A stretch of DNA of 64,000 nucleotides from Flavobacterium ajazii (lineage in GTDB: Bacteria > Bacteroidota > Bacteroidia > Flavobacteriales > Flavobacteriaceae): positions 62,001 through 126,000 of the forward strand of contig NZ_JAAEHL010000009.1 of NCBI RefSeq assembly GCF_010614725.1. Reading direction: 5' to 3'. This document shows positions 27,928 through 38,800 of this stretch, in pieces; position 1 is the first letter of the stretch, and each line of letters opens with the position of its first letter. The translations under genes were made by a program, and so were the position numbers. Below the pieces are notes generated by a model, which ran no database searches, was not told where the DNA came from, and saw only the letters and a program-made list of their open reading frames with translations.

Positions 27928-30900
27928 TTAAAATGTAATGTTTGTACCAAAAGCAAAAGTACGTGCACGTGGATAAGCAGAGAAATCAAATCCAGGTGTT
28001 AAGGCTGAACTGTACGTATTTACCTCCGGATCTAAACCTGAATACTTTGTCCAGGTTATTAAATTTTGTCCTGATACGAAGAATCTTAATGATTTCAAGC
28101 GTAATTTAGTCACAAATTTTGAATCCAGATTGTACCCCAAAGCCACTGTTTTTAATCTTAAATAAGAACCGTCCTCTACATAATTTGTCGAATATCCTCC
28201 ACCAAAGAAACCTCTGGTACGAAACATATTAGAATCCTGGTTTTCAGTAGTCCATCGGTTTTGATAACTCGCATACTGATTCAAACTTCCCTGAGCATTT
28301 GCATTACCTTCAAACAAAATACGATTTGCATTTAAAATGTCATTTCCATAAGACCATTGAAAGAAAACATTTAAATCAAAACCTTTATACGTAAAATTGT
28401 TACTGAAACCTCCGGTATGTATTGGCAAACCGTGACCAATTGTAACATAATCCTGTGCATTAACGACGTTATCACCATTTTGATCTTTATATTTTATATC
28501 TCCTGGCTGAATATTGGCTCTTGTGTTTCCGTTAGTCGCAACACCTTCTTTTAACAAAAGAGTACCATTTGCCTGCTCATCAAAATCTTCCCTCTTATAG
28601 GTTCCCAGCCATTCATATCCATACATTAATCCTAAAGGCTCTCCGATTTTTGCAATGTATGCACTTGTATTTCCCCATGTATTATCCCATTTAATAACAC
28701 TTTCAAGGGTATTTTGTCCTTCGCCTAAAGCGATTAATTTACTTTTATTAAATGCAATATTAGCACTTGAAGTCCAAGTGAAATCTTTAGTAACAATATT
28801 TTTAGTGGTTAAAGTAATCTCTAAACCTTTATTTTCTACGCTACCAACATTTTTGAATGCAGTGCTAAATCCTGAAGTAGGCGGAAGCTGCGTATTTAAT
28901 AATAAATCTTTGGTAGTTTTTTTATAAACATCTACACTCAATGCGATTCTTTCTTTGAAGAAACCTAAATCAATCCCCGCATCAATCTGTTCTGTTGTTT
29001 CCCATTTAAGGTCAGAGTTCCCTAATTTTGTTGGCACTACACCTGATACATATTGGTTGTCAAAAACATAACTGTTTATTATCGGATCATAATAGTTGGT
29101 AAGATAGTCAAAATCGCCTACACGGTTATTCCCCGTTTGTCCGTAACTAATACGCAATTTACCCGTTGATAACTGTTCGAAATCTTTAAGAAAGTTTTCC
29201 TGATCGAATTTCCATGCAAATGCCGCAGACGGGAAGTATCCCCAGTGGTTTTTTGAAGGAAATTTAGACGATCCGTCAGCTCTGAATGAAGCCGTGAACA
29301 AATATTTAGAATCGTAACTGTAATTCACCCTTGTTAAAAAAGAAGCCATTGTCCAGTCTGAAGCTAAAGGATCAACCCTTAACTGAACTCCCTGATCGAA
29401 TCCGTCAAATCTTAGGTCTTCATTAGGCAATTGGTTTACAGCTCTTCCGTTGCTCCAGGTTTTTCTTTGCTGTGCAGTAAATCCTCCTAAAGCAGTTAAT
29501 TTTGATTTTTCTCCTAATTTTTTATCCCAGGTCAGGGTATTTTCATTCAGCCAATTGTTGTAGTTAGTATGCGAAATTTTTCCGTTTACACCGTTTACAC
29601 TGCCCGGGCGTCCGCTTGAAGTTTTTGTATTGTAGAACTCATCTCTTTCTGTTCTGTTTTCAATAATTCCATACGTTGACCTCCATTTTAAATCTTTGGT
29701 AAACTGATATTCTACATATCCATTCACGTTGATATTATTGGTTTTAGTTACGTCATAAGTATTTTCCAGACTCATTACAGGATTGATTCTATAGTCGTTC
29801 GATGCATTCATATCCGGATCCTGAAATTCATTAACCAAATCAAATTCATCAGAAGGAACTGGTCGCATCCCCCAGATAGAAGTCATAACATTTGTAGTCG
29901 AACCGTTTTCTCCTTTAGTCGGGTCGATTCCTGTTTGCTTTAAAAGACTGTAATTTGCATTAATACCTATTTTAAATTTATTGGTAATCGCATAATCAAC
30001 AACCGCGCGTCCCTGATATCTTGCATAATTTGAGTTTAACAAAATACCATCCTGATCTGTAGCAGATGCAGAAAAGGCATATTTAAGCTTTTTTGTTCCT
30101 CCTCTTACTGCAAAATCATTATTGCGGTATAAAGCAGTACGGCTGGTTAAATCCTGCCAGTCAATACCTTTTTGCGTTTTATAATAATCAAGTGTTTTTC
30201 CGTCAGAAAGATATATTTCGGTTGGAGTCATCGGCGTTCCTGTAGCTGCAGGGTTAAACTCTAACTGGTATTTTACATACTCATAAGGACTCATTAAGTC
30301 TAACTTATTAGCCATACTCTGAATCCCGGTAGTACTGTTAAAACTAAATACTGCCTTACCTTCTTTACCTTTTTTAGTAGTAATTACTACAACACCATTG
30401 GCTCCTCTGGCACCATAAATAGCGGTAGCCGATGCATCTTTTAAAATATCGATAGATTCGATATCAGCAGGATTGATTACATTGTTGTTAGGGTCTTCAA
30501 TTAAAAAACCATCTACAACATACAACGGACTATTACCCTGAGTAACGGAGTTATTACCTCGGATAACAATATTAACACCAGACCCCGGTCTACCATCTGC
30601 AGAAGTTACCTGAACTCCCGCCACACGGCCAGCCAAAGCATCATCAAAAGAACGAACAGGCGCTTTATTAATATCTTCCATAGTTACACTGGAAACGGAT
30701 CCTGTTAAATCTTTTCTTTTTACTGCTCCATATCCTACTACTACAATCTCTTCCAGAGTATTGGTTGAAGATTTTAATGTAATAATCATTGAAGTCTTAT
30801 TTCCAACAGGAGCTGTAAAAGTTTCAAAACCCATATAGCTAAAAACCAATTGAGATGAGGCACTCGCTTTTATTGTAAACTGACCTGTAAAATCAGTCAG

Positions 30901-31092
30901 TACACTTTGTTTTGTTTCTTTTACAATAACTGTAACACCTGGTAGCGGATCTTTTTTATCATCATACACAGTTCCTGAAATCGTTTTGGTTTGTGCTTTT
31001 GCAAAAACGGGTATAAGTATCAAAAAAATACCAACAAGTAAATGTTTGAAAACCTTATTAAAAGGCGGGTATTTTAAATTCAGTTTTTTCAT
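27928..31092 (-). CDS. SusC-family TonB-dependent transporter (glycosaminoglycan locus)
   Basis: The 1054-residue protein has a signal peptide, a CarboxypepD_reg-like domain (TKTISGTVYDDKKDPLPGVT), a plug with ILKDASATAIYGARGANGVV, and a barrel ending FAFGTNITF. There is no STN domain, so it is not a sigma/anti-sigma signalling receptor. The upstream region holds a promoter and two copies of the LacI-type palindrome (31183-31198 and 31248-31263), the best evidence that it belongs to the LacI regulon. Transcript: susC-susD, ended by a hairpin after susD. Confidence 0.93.
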   Translation of the reverse strand: MKKLNLKYPPFNKVFKHLLVGIFLILIPVFAKAQTKTISGTVYDDKKDPLPGVTVIVKETKQSVLTDFTGQFTIKASASSQLVFSYMGFETFTAPVGNKTSMIITLKSSTNTLEEIVVVGYGAVKRKDLTGSVSSVTMEDINKAPVRSFDDALAGRVAGVQVTSADGRPGSGVNIVIRGNNSVTQGNSPLYVVDGFLIEDPNNNVINPADIESIDILKDASATAIYGARGANGVVVITTKKGKEGKAVFSFNSTTGIQSMANKLDLMSPYEYVKYQLEFNPAATGTPMTPTEIYLSDGKTLDYYKTQKGIDWQDLTSRTALYRNNDFAVRGGTKKLKYAFSASATDQDGILLNSNYARYQGRAVVDYAITNKFKIGINANYSLLKQTGIDPTKGENGSTTNVMTSIWGMRPVPSDEFDLVNEFQDPDMNASNDYRINPVMSLENTYDVTKTNNINVNGYVEYQFTKDLKWRSTYGIIENRTERDEFYNTKTSSGRPGSVNGVNGKISHTNYNNWLNENTLTWDKKLGEKSKLTALGGFTAQQRKTWSNGRAVNQLPNEDLRFDGFDQGVQLRVDPLASDWTMASFLTRVNYSYDSKYLFTASFRADGSSKFPSKNHWGYFPSAAFAWKFDQENFLKDFEQLSTGKLRISYGQTGNNRVGDFDYLTNYYDPIINSYVFDNQYVSGVVPTKLGNSDLKWETTEQIDAGIDLGFFKERIALSVDVYKKTTKDLLLNTQLPPTSGFSTAFKNVGSVENKGLEITLTTKNIVTKDFTWTSSANIAFNKSKLIALGEGQNTLESVIKWDNTWGNTSAYIAKIGEPLGLMYGYEWLGTYKREDFDEQANGTLLLKEGVATNGNTRANIQPGDIKYKDQNGDNVVNAQDYVTIGHGLPIHTGGFSNNFTYKGFDLNVFFQWSYGNDILNANRILFEGNANAQGSLNQYASYQNRWTTENQDSNMFRTRGFFGGGYSTNYVEDGSYLRLKTVALGYNLDSKFVTKLRLKSLRFFVSGQNLITWTKYSGLDPEVNTYSSALTPGFDFSAYPRARTFAFGTNITF

Positions 31093-31136
31093 AATTTTTG
31101 TTTAGTTATTTTGGTTAATTCGTTGGTTGTGCATTA

Positions 31137-31167
31137 CAATATTATGTAAACGTTATAATAAAAACAA
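31137..31167 (-). promoter_or_regulatory. Promoter of the susC-susD unit
   Basis: On the minus strand TTG (31167-31165) and TAATATTG (31144-31137) are separated by exactly 20 bp. The same spacing recurs before the PL8 and kinase genes. The predicted start near 31131 leaves a leader of about 38 nt. The proximal operator centre is about -60. Confidence 0.5.
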
Positions 31168-31182
31168 GAAAAGAACAAAAAA

Positions 31183-31198
31183 ATGTGCTCGAACACAT
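31183..31198. promoter_or_regulatory. LacI-type operator, susC proximal
   Basis: ATGTGCTCGAACACAT, one mismatch from a perfect 16-bp palindrome. It lies just upstream of the -33 element. Confidence 0.7.
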
Positions 31199-31247
31199 AA
31201 AATTAATTTAAAAATCATAAAATCCCTACATATCTGGGGTTGTAAAA

Positions 31248-31263
31248 ATGTGCTCGAGCACGT
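31248..31263. promoter_or_regulatory. LacI-type operator, susC distal
   Basis: ATGTGCTCGAGCACGT, one mismatch from the perfect palindrome. Its centre lies 65 bp from the proximal copy. Confidence 0.7.
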
Positions 31264-31468
31264 TATTTAAAAAATAATAACGTAAAAACTCACAAAATTT
31301 ACATATCTAAAACCTGAGTATCAGTAACAAACAAATCACGGATCTTAAATCCTAAATTATATTAGGAAAATAGAAATATGTCTTTAAAAAAGCTTCAAAA
31401 TATACTCAACAATAGAGTCTAAGGTTTAAGTTACAACGAAGGTTTATTTGGATTCTTCATAAAATAAA

Positions 31469-31492
31469 AAAAGGGACATAATGCCCCCTTTT
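31469..31492 (-). terminator. Intrinsic terminator after the propeller hydrolase gene
   Basis: AAAAGGG (31469-31475) pairs with CCCTTTT (31486-31492), with a minus-strand T-run after it. It sits 24 nt past the stop at 31516 and ends the PL8-PL8-hydrolase unit. The rest of the 31264-31515 gap holds no gene that I can see. Confidence 0.6.
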
Positions 31493-31515
31493 AATTCATT
31501 TTGTATTTATAAATT

Positions 31516-32640
31516 TTAATTCAAAAATGGTATTGCCAAAATACCTGAATAGGTTCCGTTTTCAAAACCGCCTTCGCCATCCATCGTAGAAAAATACATA
31601 CAGCGCGGTTTGTTATTTTCAAAAAGTATAAACGGTCTTTCTAACTGACCTCTTTTTTCAATTGTCTTGTCATCCCACTGAATTGTTTTAGAGTAGGCTT
31701 TTGGATCATTATCCATTTTCCAGTCTGTTCCGTTAACAGAATGTGCCAGAACGCCTCCACCCCATTCTCCTGTGTATTTTCCTTTATGGTCTTTAAAGAC
31801 AACGTGATAACCTCTTTGATCTCTCCATAAAAAAGGATCTTCGAGTTCGCCCATTACTTTAGCATCAAAAACAGGCTTTTTATTATTTAATACGGTATAA
31901 GGTCCTTTGATGTTTTTTGCAGAAGCAACGCCAAGCGACATTGGTCCATGTATATTGCCTTCGTATGCCCTGGCTTTAAAAATCATCAAAACCGAATCGT
32001 CTTCATTAATCACCATAGTCGGATTAGAGGTCAAAAAGCTGTAAAAAGTATTGGGTTCTGTTGCAAGAATAGGTTTGTCCATTCTTTCCCAGGGTCCGTC
32101 AAGACTATTCGAAACTGCCAGTCCAACACGTTTATTGCTTCGTCCTACGATACACCATTTACTTTCAACTGTAAGTTCATCATGTTTGGCTTCTTCAAAT
32201 GGATGAGTAGAGCCTACATAAAACATATAGTATTTGCCCTTATGTTTAAATATCTGCGGATTGAATGTGGATCGTCCGTCCCAATATTGTGCGCCTCTCG
32301 CTTCAAGTGCCTTATTTGCAAAATGGAAAGGTCCTTCGGGTTTATCGGCAACGGCATGAATAATTTCTGAAGAAACCATCCAGCCCGGATGAAAAGGAAT
32401 CGTATCCGGATAACAGGACGAAAACAAATGATATTTACCATCGTCTCCTTTTATCACCGTATTATCCCAAACCCAATATCCTTTTAGGAAAAAACCACCG
32501 TTTTTAACCGCCAGTCCCTGGTTGTGGAAGATTTCATTTTTCGATTTTTTTTTCAGTTCTACTAAATTTGTTAACTTTTCCTGCGATGACACTGACTGAA
32601 AACCAATTAACAAAAGACATAAAAAAAGCATTCTTTTCAT
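31516..32640 (-). CDS. Five-bladed beta-propeller glycoside hydrolase-like protein
   Basis: The 374-residue protein has a signal peptide (1-19). Repeated blade motifs (VWDNTVIKGDDGKYHLFSS, GKYYMFYVGSTH, LEDPFLWRDQRGYHVVFKDH) indicate a GH43/GH117-like five-bladed propeller. Candidate catalytic acids are the Asp in VWDNTV, the Asp in the blade-3 region and the Glu of GELEDPF, in the order usual for this fold, but I cannot fix the family. It lies 6 bp after the PL8 gene. A role in trimming side chains or lyase products is inferred from position. Confidence 0.65.
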   Translation of the reverse strand: MKRMLFLCLLLIGFQSVSSQEKLTNLVELKKKSKNEIFHNQGLAVKNGGFFLKGYWVWDNTVIKGDDGKYHLFSSCYPDTIPFHPGWMVSSEIIHAVADKPEGPFHFANKALEARGAQYWDGRSTFNPQIFKHKGKYYMFYVGSTHPFEEAKHDELTVESKWCIVGRSNKRVGLAVSNSLDGPWERMDKPILATEPNTFYSFLTSNPTMVINEDDSVLMIFKARAYEGNIHGPMSLGVASAKNIKGPYTVLNNKKPVFDAKVMGELEDPFLWRDQRGYHVVFKDHKGKYTGEWGGGVLAHSVNGTDWKMDNDPKAYSKTIQWDDKTIEKRGQLERPFILFENNKPRCMYFSTMDGEGGFENGTYSGILAIPFLN

Positions 32641-32646
32641 AAAATC

Positions 32647-35600
32647 TTATTTTTTTATTAAATTAATCTGATTCGAAAATCCATGTCTGCATTCCATTGT
32701 AATTACTGTATTTCTTCCATCAATCACAATAGATTTTACTGCTGAATCAGCCGCAAGTTTCCACTCTCCTTTCAAAGTAATTGTCATCTCAACAGGCATA
32801 CTGTAGTTGCTAAAGCCTTTATCTTTGCCTGCAGAAAAATTAAGATCCGGCTGTACAGCACTTACTGTTAGATTTTTCGCTTCGTTCTTAATCATTAAAA
32901 GTGAAGGAACGGAAACACTTTTTAAGATAGTATTGTCTAACTCTTTACCCGAATCAAAGATTACGAATCCAGTTGTTTCAGTATCCTTATCTTTTACAAT
33001 ATGAGCAACATTATCAGCTCTCAGAATTTGATAGGATTTATCATTTTTAATTTTCTTTTCGAAAGAATTAATCGCCTCTTTTTGAAGCCCCGGATAAATA
33101 ACATACTGATACGAAGCGTCTTTTGGAGTTTTTCCGTGTTCTATCCATGAAGAAGCAAAATCTCCGTTTGTAATTGTAGCATCTTTTGCTTTTGGATTCA
33201 TTTTACCTGTATTGATCGAATAGGCATTGTTATAAGATTCCTGAGACTGTCTTTTGATTTCGATTGTATTGGAAGATAAAATGTAATATCCGTTCTGATA
33301 CGCATCAATCAGCCATTTACCTGATTTTCCTTTGGATTCCATAGTTGCCTGATAAGGAAATTGTGAAATATTTTTACTTTCAGACGAAAATATTGGCATC
33401 GATTTGTCTCCTATAAAATTTTGGAACAAATTAGTCTGAACCGGATTTACAGTGTCAATACTTGAAATTCCGGTACCAATACATATTAATTTATCCCCAA
33501 AAGAAAAAACTGATTTATTAGCTTTCAATTTTCCCGGAAATCCTGCTTTGCTTTCTGATGTTTCTGCATCAGAACCTTTGGATTCATTCAATTTCATTCC
33601 AAAAACTCCATTAGAACCCCAAGTCACAGCTCCTGCGAAAGTCTCATCAGACCTGAACATCAGTAAGGGTGTATCAGGCTCTAGCTCTTTAAATGGTAAA
33701 TAAATAACCGTTGTTCCCGGATATCTGTTCCAGTCCCAGCCTTCCTGCTTAAAACCGCTGCCCTGGTCGCCGCCAATGTTATTTATCTGGATACTTCCAT
33801 TTGCTGGATATCTTCCGTATCTGTTGGCATCAACATAGATTTCAGATGCCCAGACATATTTGCTGTATCCTTTGATGATTGCTGCCCAGTCATTTCTTCT
33901 GTGAATTGAAGTTGCAGCATACGGCAGCACGTGGTAGCCCGGCAGAATATCCTTGCCAATATTATTTGCCTGAAACAAAGCGGTATTTGATTTATTGCTA
34001 TCGCCCCATAATCTTAAATAAGCGGCAGCGACTTCAGTATCTATTTTAGAAGTTCCCTCTGGGTTTCCGGATTGCGCCATGAGCAAAAATCCGTTTTTTA
34101 ATGATTTAATAGAATCGTCTTCTAAGGGATGACGCCCCGCATTTCCAAAGCCAAAACTGTACAACTGACTGTACAAACGGGTTGTCATAAGTGCTTTTTT
34201 GAAGTTTTTATGACCTGCTTCGTTAATTCTGAACTCAGTTCCTGAAAGTGTAAAAATTACTGGCGGAATACTGGCAAAAGCCCCCAAGCCATAAGCCGGA
34301 TAATGCCCGTTGTGATGCCATGAAGTCCCATCAATCTTGAAAACTCCCAGCTCATTGTCCTGAGCTAAAGTTATCGAAATATATTTTGAATATGCCTCTA
34401 ATAAAGCTGCCTGCTTTTCTACATTATCCGACATAAAAACCAGCATCAAATGATAGAAAGACTGGGTGTTGTAATAATCGATATTGGAATGAAATTCTTC
34501 TTCAGGCCCGAGAATCTTACCCAGGTTAAAAACCCATTGCAAACTATTTCCAATTTCGTTCAGTAATCCTGCTTTCTTTAGTGGTTCTCTCATCATAAAA
34601 AAAGCTTCTGTAACTTCTCTTGTATTATAGCCAATATGATGTCTCGTTCCTCCGGATGCACCTTCCTGCCAGCCCTGATCTAAATAATATCGGGCTGCAT
34701 TGATAAACATTTCTTCTATTTGAGCTTTATTATCATCTGTACTTTTAAGGTAAAAAGCCGCTATTTTTTTTATCGTTTTACCAAAGGTTCCGATATCAGT
34801 AAAATTTTTCTGATCAGGATGTACCTCTTCAAGCTTAAAGGTCAAAGGAGGCCCTAAAACCGTTTCTTCTTTTACCAAATTTAATTTAGCATATTCTCCT
34901 TTTGCCTTTAACAGATTATCGCTTTTTTCAGCATTTTTATTGAAAGTATCATCAATGCGTTTTTTGATAATAGTGATTTCATTTTTCGTTGCTTCCGAAA
35001 CTGTTTTTAAAGGCAGTTCCTGAACCCGTTTCATATCCCTGATCAAAGGCATCCAGTGATCTGCTCCCTCTTCTAAATTTCGTTTAATAAACGGTACCAT
35101 TACATCCGGATACGAATGACGGTCATCCTGATATTGGGAAAAAACAATATCATCAAAAAATAATTTTCCTTTCCCTGTAGCCGAATTGGCACTTATCCTG
35201 AAAGTATCATAGGTTACTGCATCTTCTTTTTTGGGCGGATTTCCATTCATTTCATAAAAAGGAACCCTGATGGTTCTCCAGCCTGTAAAATTTAAACTTA
35301 TCGGAAACCAAACTTCTTCATTACCATTTTTTCCATAAGAAATTTTAATGGTTTCATTCTGTGCTTTTTCATTGTATAAAGACATGATCAAAGTCGGACT
35401 AGCAGGAAAATAATCCCCGTATTGCAAGGGACTGTCTTTTTTGCTTATTATTTTAAAATTAGAAGTTTCGAAAAAACTTTCTCCGGACCATTCCCATTGC
35501 AGTGAAGATTTCCCAAATTGATGGTGCTTATTACTAATCGATAAGCTGCCTGAATTATTCTTTTTATAAGTAATAATTGAAGTTTCATTTTCAAACGATT

Positions 35601-35703
35601 CTTTTACAGGAACGTTAGCTGATTGTTGTGAAAAACCTAAGGTTCCTGCTAAAAAGATGTTCATTAAAAAGAGCTTTTCAACAATTTTAATCTCTATTTT
35701 CAT
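32647..35703 (-). CDS. PL8 chondroitin ABC lyase-type polysaccharide lyase
   Basis: I start at the ATG at 35703 (MKIEIKIVEK), which gives a normal signal peptide ending LGFSQQ; the open frame extends 30 codons upstream. The protein has 1018 residues: an N-terminal lyase beta-sandwich (about 30-205), an alpha/alpha toroid (about 215-590) and C-terminal Lyase_8 beta domains. H464 and Y471 in WHHNGHYPAYG, R524 in GNAGRHP and probably E621 in WASEIYV match His501, Tyr508, Arg560 and Glu653 of Proteus chondroitin ABC lyase I, with near-identical spacing. It cleaves uronic-acid glycosaminoglycans by beta-elimination, giving unsaturated disaccharides. Confidence 0.88.
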   Translation of the reverse strand: MKIEIKIVEKLFLMNIFLAGTLGFSQQSANVPVKESFENETSIITYKKNNSGSLSISNKHHQFGKSSLQWEWSGESFFETSNFKIISKKDSPLQYGDYFPASPTLIMSLYNEKAQNETIKISYGKNGNEEVWFPISLNFTGWRTIRVPFYEMNGNPPKKEDAVTYDTFRISANSATGKGKLFFDDIVFSQYQDDRHSYPDVMVPFIKRNLEEGADHWMPLIRDMKRVQELPLKTVSEATKNEITIIKKRIDDTFNKNAEKSDNLLKAKGEYAKLNLVKEETVLGPPLTFKLEEVHPDQKNFTDIGTFGKTIKKIAAFYLKSTDDNKAQIEEMFINAARYYLDQGWQEGASGGTRHHIGYNTREVTEAFFMMREPLKKAGLLNEIGNSLQWVFNLGKILGPEEEFHSNIDYYNTQSFYHLMLVFMSDNVEKQAALLEAYSKYISITLAQDNELGVFKIDGTSWHHNGHYPAYGLGAFASIPPVIFTLSGTEFRINEAGHKNFKKALMTTRLYSQLYSFGFGNAGRHPLEDDSIKSLKNGFLLMAQSGNPEGTSKIDTEVAAAYLRLWGDSNKSNTALFQANNIGKDILPGYHVLPYAATSIHRRNDWAAIIKGYSKYVWASEIYVDANRYGRYPANGSIQINNIGGDQGSGFKQEGWDWNRYPGTTVIYLPFKELEPDTPLLMFRSDETFAGAVTWGSNGVFGMKLNESKGSDAETSESKAGFPGKLKANKSVFSFGDKLICIGTGISSIDTVNPVQTNLFQNFIGDKSMPIFSSESKNISQFPYQATMESKGKSGKWLIDAYQNGYYILSSNTIEIKRQSQESYNNAYSINTGKMNPKAKDATITNGDFASSWIEHGKTPKDASYQYVIYPGLQKEAINSFEKKIKNDKSYQILRADNVAHIVKDKDTETTGFVIFDSGKELDNTILKSVSVPSLLMIKNEAKNLTVSAVQPDLNFSAGKDKGFSNYSMPVEMTITLKGEWKLAADSAVKSIVIDGRNTVITMECRHGFSNQINLIKK

Positions 35704-35785
35704 TGCAATTAAATGGTTTAAATATTCAAAATTAAGGTTATTTATATTTCTGATACAGTATTCCTCAATCTGAATTGAATTATTA

Positions 35786-35826
35786 ATTCCCAATCAAAAT
35801 TTCAATGTATCGTTTTGATTGGGAAT
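35786..35826 (-). promoter_or_regulatory. Hairpin between the two PL8 genes
   Basis: ATTCCCAATCAAAA (35786-35799) and TTTTGATTGGGAAT (35813-35826) form a perfect 14-bp stem with a 13-nt loop, 12 nt after the stop of the upstream PL8 gene. There is no T-run on the minus strand, so partial attenuation or mRNA end protection is more likely than full termination. Confidence 0.55.
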
Positions 35827-35837
35827 ATAGTTAAGTT

Positions 35838-38800
35838 TTATTTTTTAATGATTTTAGTTTTAATGGTTTGGCCTCCATTCTGAATAACTACAAAATAGGT
35901 CCCAACTGATAAATCGCCAACAAAAACTCTTTTTGGCACATTGTTAAAACGAACTTCACGAACCTTGTTGCCCAAAACATTGTATACACGAATGGTTGCG
36001 TTTGCCTGTAATTCAGCTACGTTGATGTTAAAATAGTCCTGAACCGGATTCGGATATAAAACAACATTTGGCGTATTAAACGTTTCCTCATCAATCTTAA
36101 GTGTATTAGAAACTAATGCTAATTTTATTTCGACCGGAAGACCATCAGCAACGGTAAATGCAATTGTGGTTTCTGTAGCCGTAGCTGAAACAATGTTCGC
36201 ATTTGAATTTAGTTGTGACAAATTCCATTCATTACTTAATTTTAAGGTAATCACTTTTGGTGTAGAAGGCGCTGCTCCCATGTCCGGATTACTTACAGAC
36301 AGCACTATTTCAGAAAAATTTTCATTCAAACCTTTATACATAACCAAACACGGTGTGTCATTTGCTTTCAGCAATCCGTTAGTAATTGTGGTATTGGCAG
36401 CCGGTAAAGCATACGCCCAGGTTTTAGCCCCTTTATGCTCAATTATCTGCTGATTGGTATTGTTTTGATAAACGGTATAAGGTTTATTAGAAGATTGCAT
36501 TTCCAGAGCAAATTGGGTCATTTTAGCCGAATCTGCCAAAGGCAAGCATACAAATTCATAAGAACTGTTTGTTGGTGCATTTCCGTGATCAAGGTAAGCA
36601 AGATGGTAATTATTTGATGAATTGGCCGCTATAGTTGCTTCAGTAGGTGTCGTCTGATTTTGATAAGGTGTTGTCTGGGCTGAATTTTTAATTTTTAAGG
36701 TTCCTGAATTTGGTAAAATGTAATAACCCGTATTGTAATTGTCAATGATCCAGTTAGGCGAAGTTGCTACAAATGACTCCGTACTTTGGCTGGTTTTTAC
36801 ATCGCCATTTACCAAAACATCTACAGTATTGTTATTAAGCCTTTGAAACAATGTCGTAACAGTAGGGTTGACAGTGTCGTCATTTTTAATACCGCTGGCC
36901 AGACAGATAATAAAATTGTCGATGGCAAAATATGTTTTGGTAAATTCAAAAGTAGCATTATGGGTAATTGCTCCATAAGTACCTCCGAAACCTAAATTAT
37001 TACGCTCTTTAAATTTCATCGAAAACAATCCTGATTGTCCTGTAGTATTGGATAAAACACCATTATTTAACTGATTTAATGCTAAAGAACCTGCAAAACC
37101 ATAGGTATTGTATTCATCAACACGTTCTTTTTCGGCATGTAATTTATCCCATGGCAATACAATTGTGGTAGCTCCGGGATTGTAATTCCAGTCCCATCCT
37201 ATTTCGCTGTAACCGTTTCCTGTAGAACTATTTCCCGGATATATAATTTCTAATGCTCCATAACTCTGGTACCTTCCAAATCTGTTCTGATTGATATAAA
37301 TCTCAGACCCCCACAGCACATCAGATTGTCCTTTCATCGAGGCAACCCAGTTATTTTTTCTGTATATTCCTAAATTACCGTAGTTGAACTGAATGAAACC
37401 TTCTTCAAACGGAGCAACGGTAGCATTATTAAACTGACTGTTAACTCCGTATTTTCTATTGTAAATTCCGCTTAAGACAGGATCAGCAGTACTTAAGCCT
37501 AAAATTTTTCCGCCGGATATTGCAGTATTGGCCAAAGTCCCTGATGCCAGCGTACTGTTTTTTGACTGCGGATTTCTTCCCGCCATTGCAAAAGGTTTTA
37601 CCCCCGAATCGTTAGAATACATGGTTTGTGCGTAAACTGCATCCCTAAATCTAAGATAAGAAGCCTGATCAATTTGAAAACCGGTACCTTCTAAAGATTT
37701 CAAAGCTACCGAAACGGTATTGTAGGCATACATATATCCATCATAAGCGGCGTTGTGATGATACCCTAACCCATCTTTTTTCAGACCATCTTTGGTACCA
37801 TAAGTATAGATTAGAAAACGATCCAGAAATCTTTTAACTGTTTTTAAATATCGGATTTTCTCATCATTGGTTTTAAACCAATCCGCATAAGCCAGTAAAA
37901 CGTCTATATCGAGATACATGGTATCTGTATTAATGGCATCGGTTTGTGTTGTGCTAAAATCGTAATTTACATCAAAGAGATTCTTAAATAATTCCGTTTC
38001 CTGATAAAGTGTATTTCCAAATATCGCTTTTACCGTATCCGGAAGGTAAGAATTCAGAAAAATGGCGCCACGTGAAAAGGTAGGATAGCTATAAAAAGTC
38101 AAAGCAGAATTCGATTTCGGGCTGCAGTTCAGACTCGCTATATACCAAACCGCTTTCGCCGCTTTGTCGCTTACACCGGTATCCGTTGGATTAAATTTCA
38201 AATACCTCGCAAACATTTTTAAAAAACTGATTTGTGAATCGTCAGTTATAGCATTTCCGGTTATGTTCGTCCCTGTTACCGTTATGTTTAATGCATCGTA
38301 TTGCGCCAGAGCAGTATTTAGCTGAGCTGTTGTTGGAGCTGTTGTGCCTAACAGTTGATTTGACAAACTAGTACGAATAGCAGCTAAATCATTAATCTCT
38401 GCAGTTGTAGCAGTCGTAAGAGGTAAATCAAAATTAAATATAGGTTTACATACTTCAATCATATTAATAAATTCTCCATTTACCTTCAGATAATCCAAAG
38501 CTGCCACGCGAACAGTATTCAGGTCATCTGCACGAACAAATCGTACAATAATCTGATCACCAACACTTGCAGCTGTAAAAGTATAAGCTAGTGTTGATGT
38601 ACCAACAACTCCTGTACTAGTAGTAATTTGAGCCGTTTCAGATAAGACAAGATTATCGGTTACATTATAAACCTGCATTTTGAATCTGGCATATGATGCC
38701 GCATTTTGATAGTATTTTACTTCAAGATTAATCTGCTCGCCTGCTAACGGGCTTCCTCCCAGTGTATATTGAACACCCTGCAATGCTGGTGTAGTGGCAG

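Noticed and set aside
31350..31367. TCCTAA...TTAGGA palindrome as another operator
   Set aside because: Its sequence differs from the LacI-type motif, the stem is only 6 bp and it is not repeated elsewhere in the locus.
35704..35793. Upstream start for the PL8 lyase at 35793
   Set aside because: The extra 30 residues precede a normal signal peptide that starts at 35703 and would spoil export.
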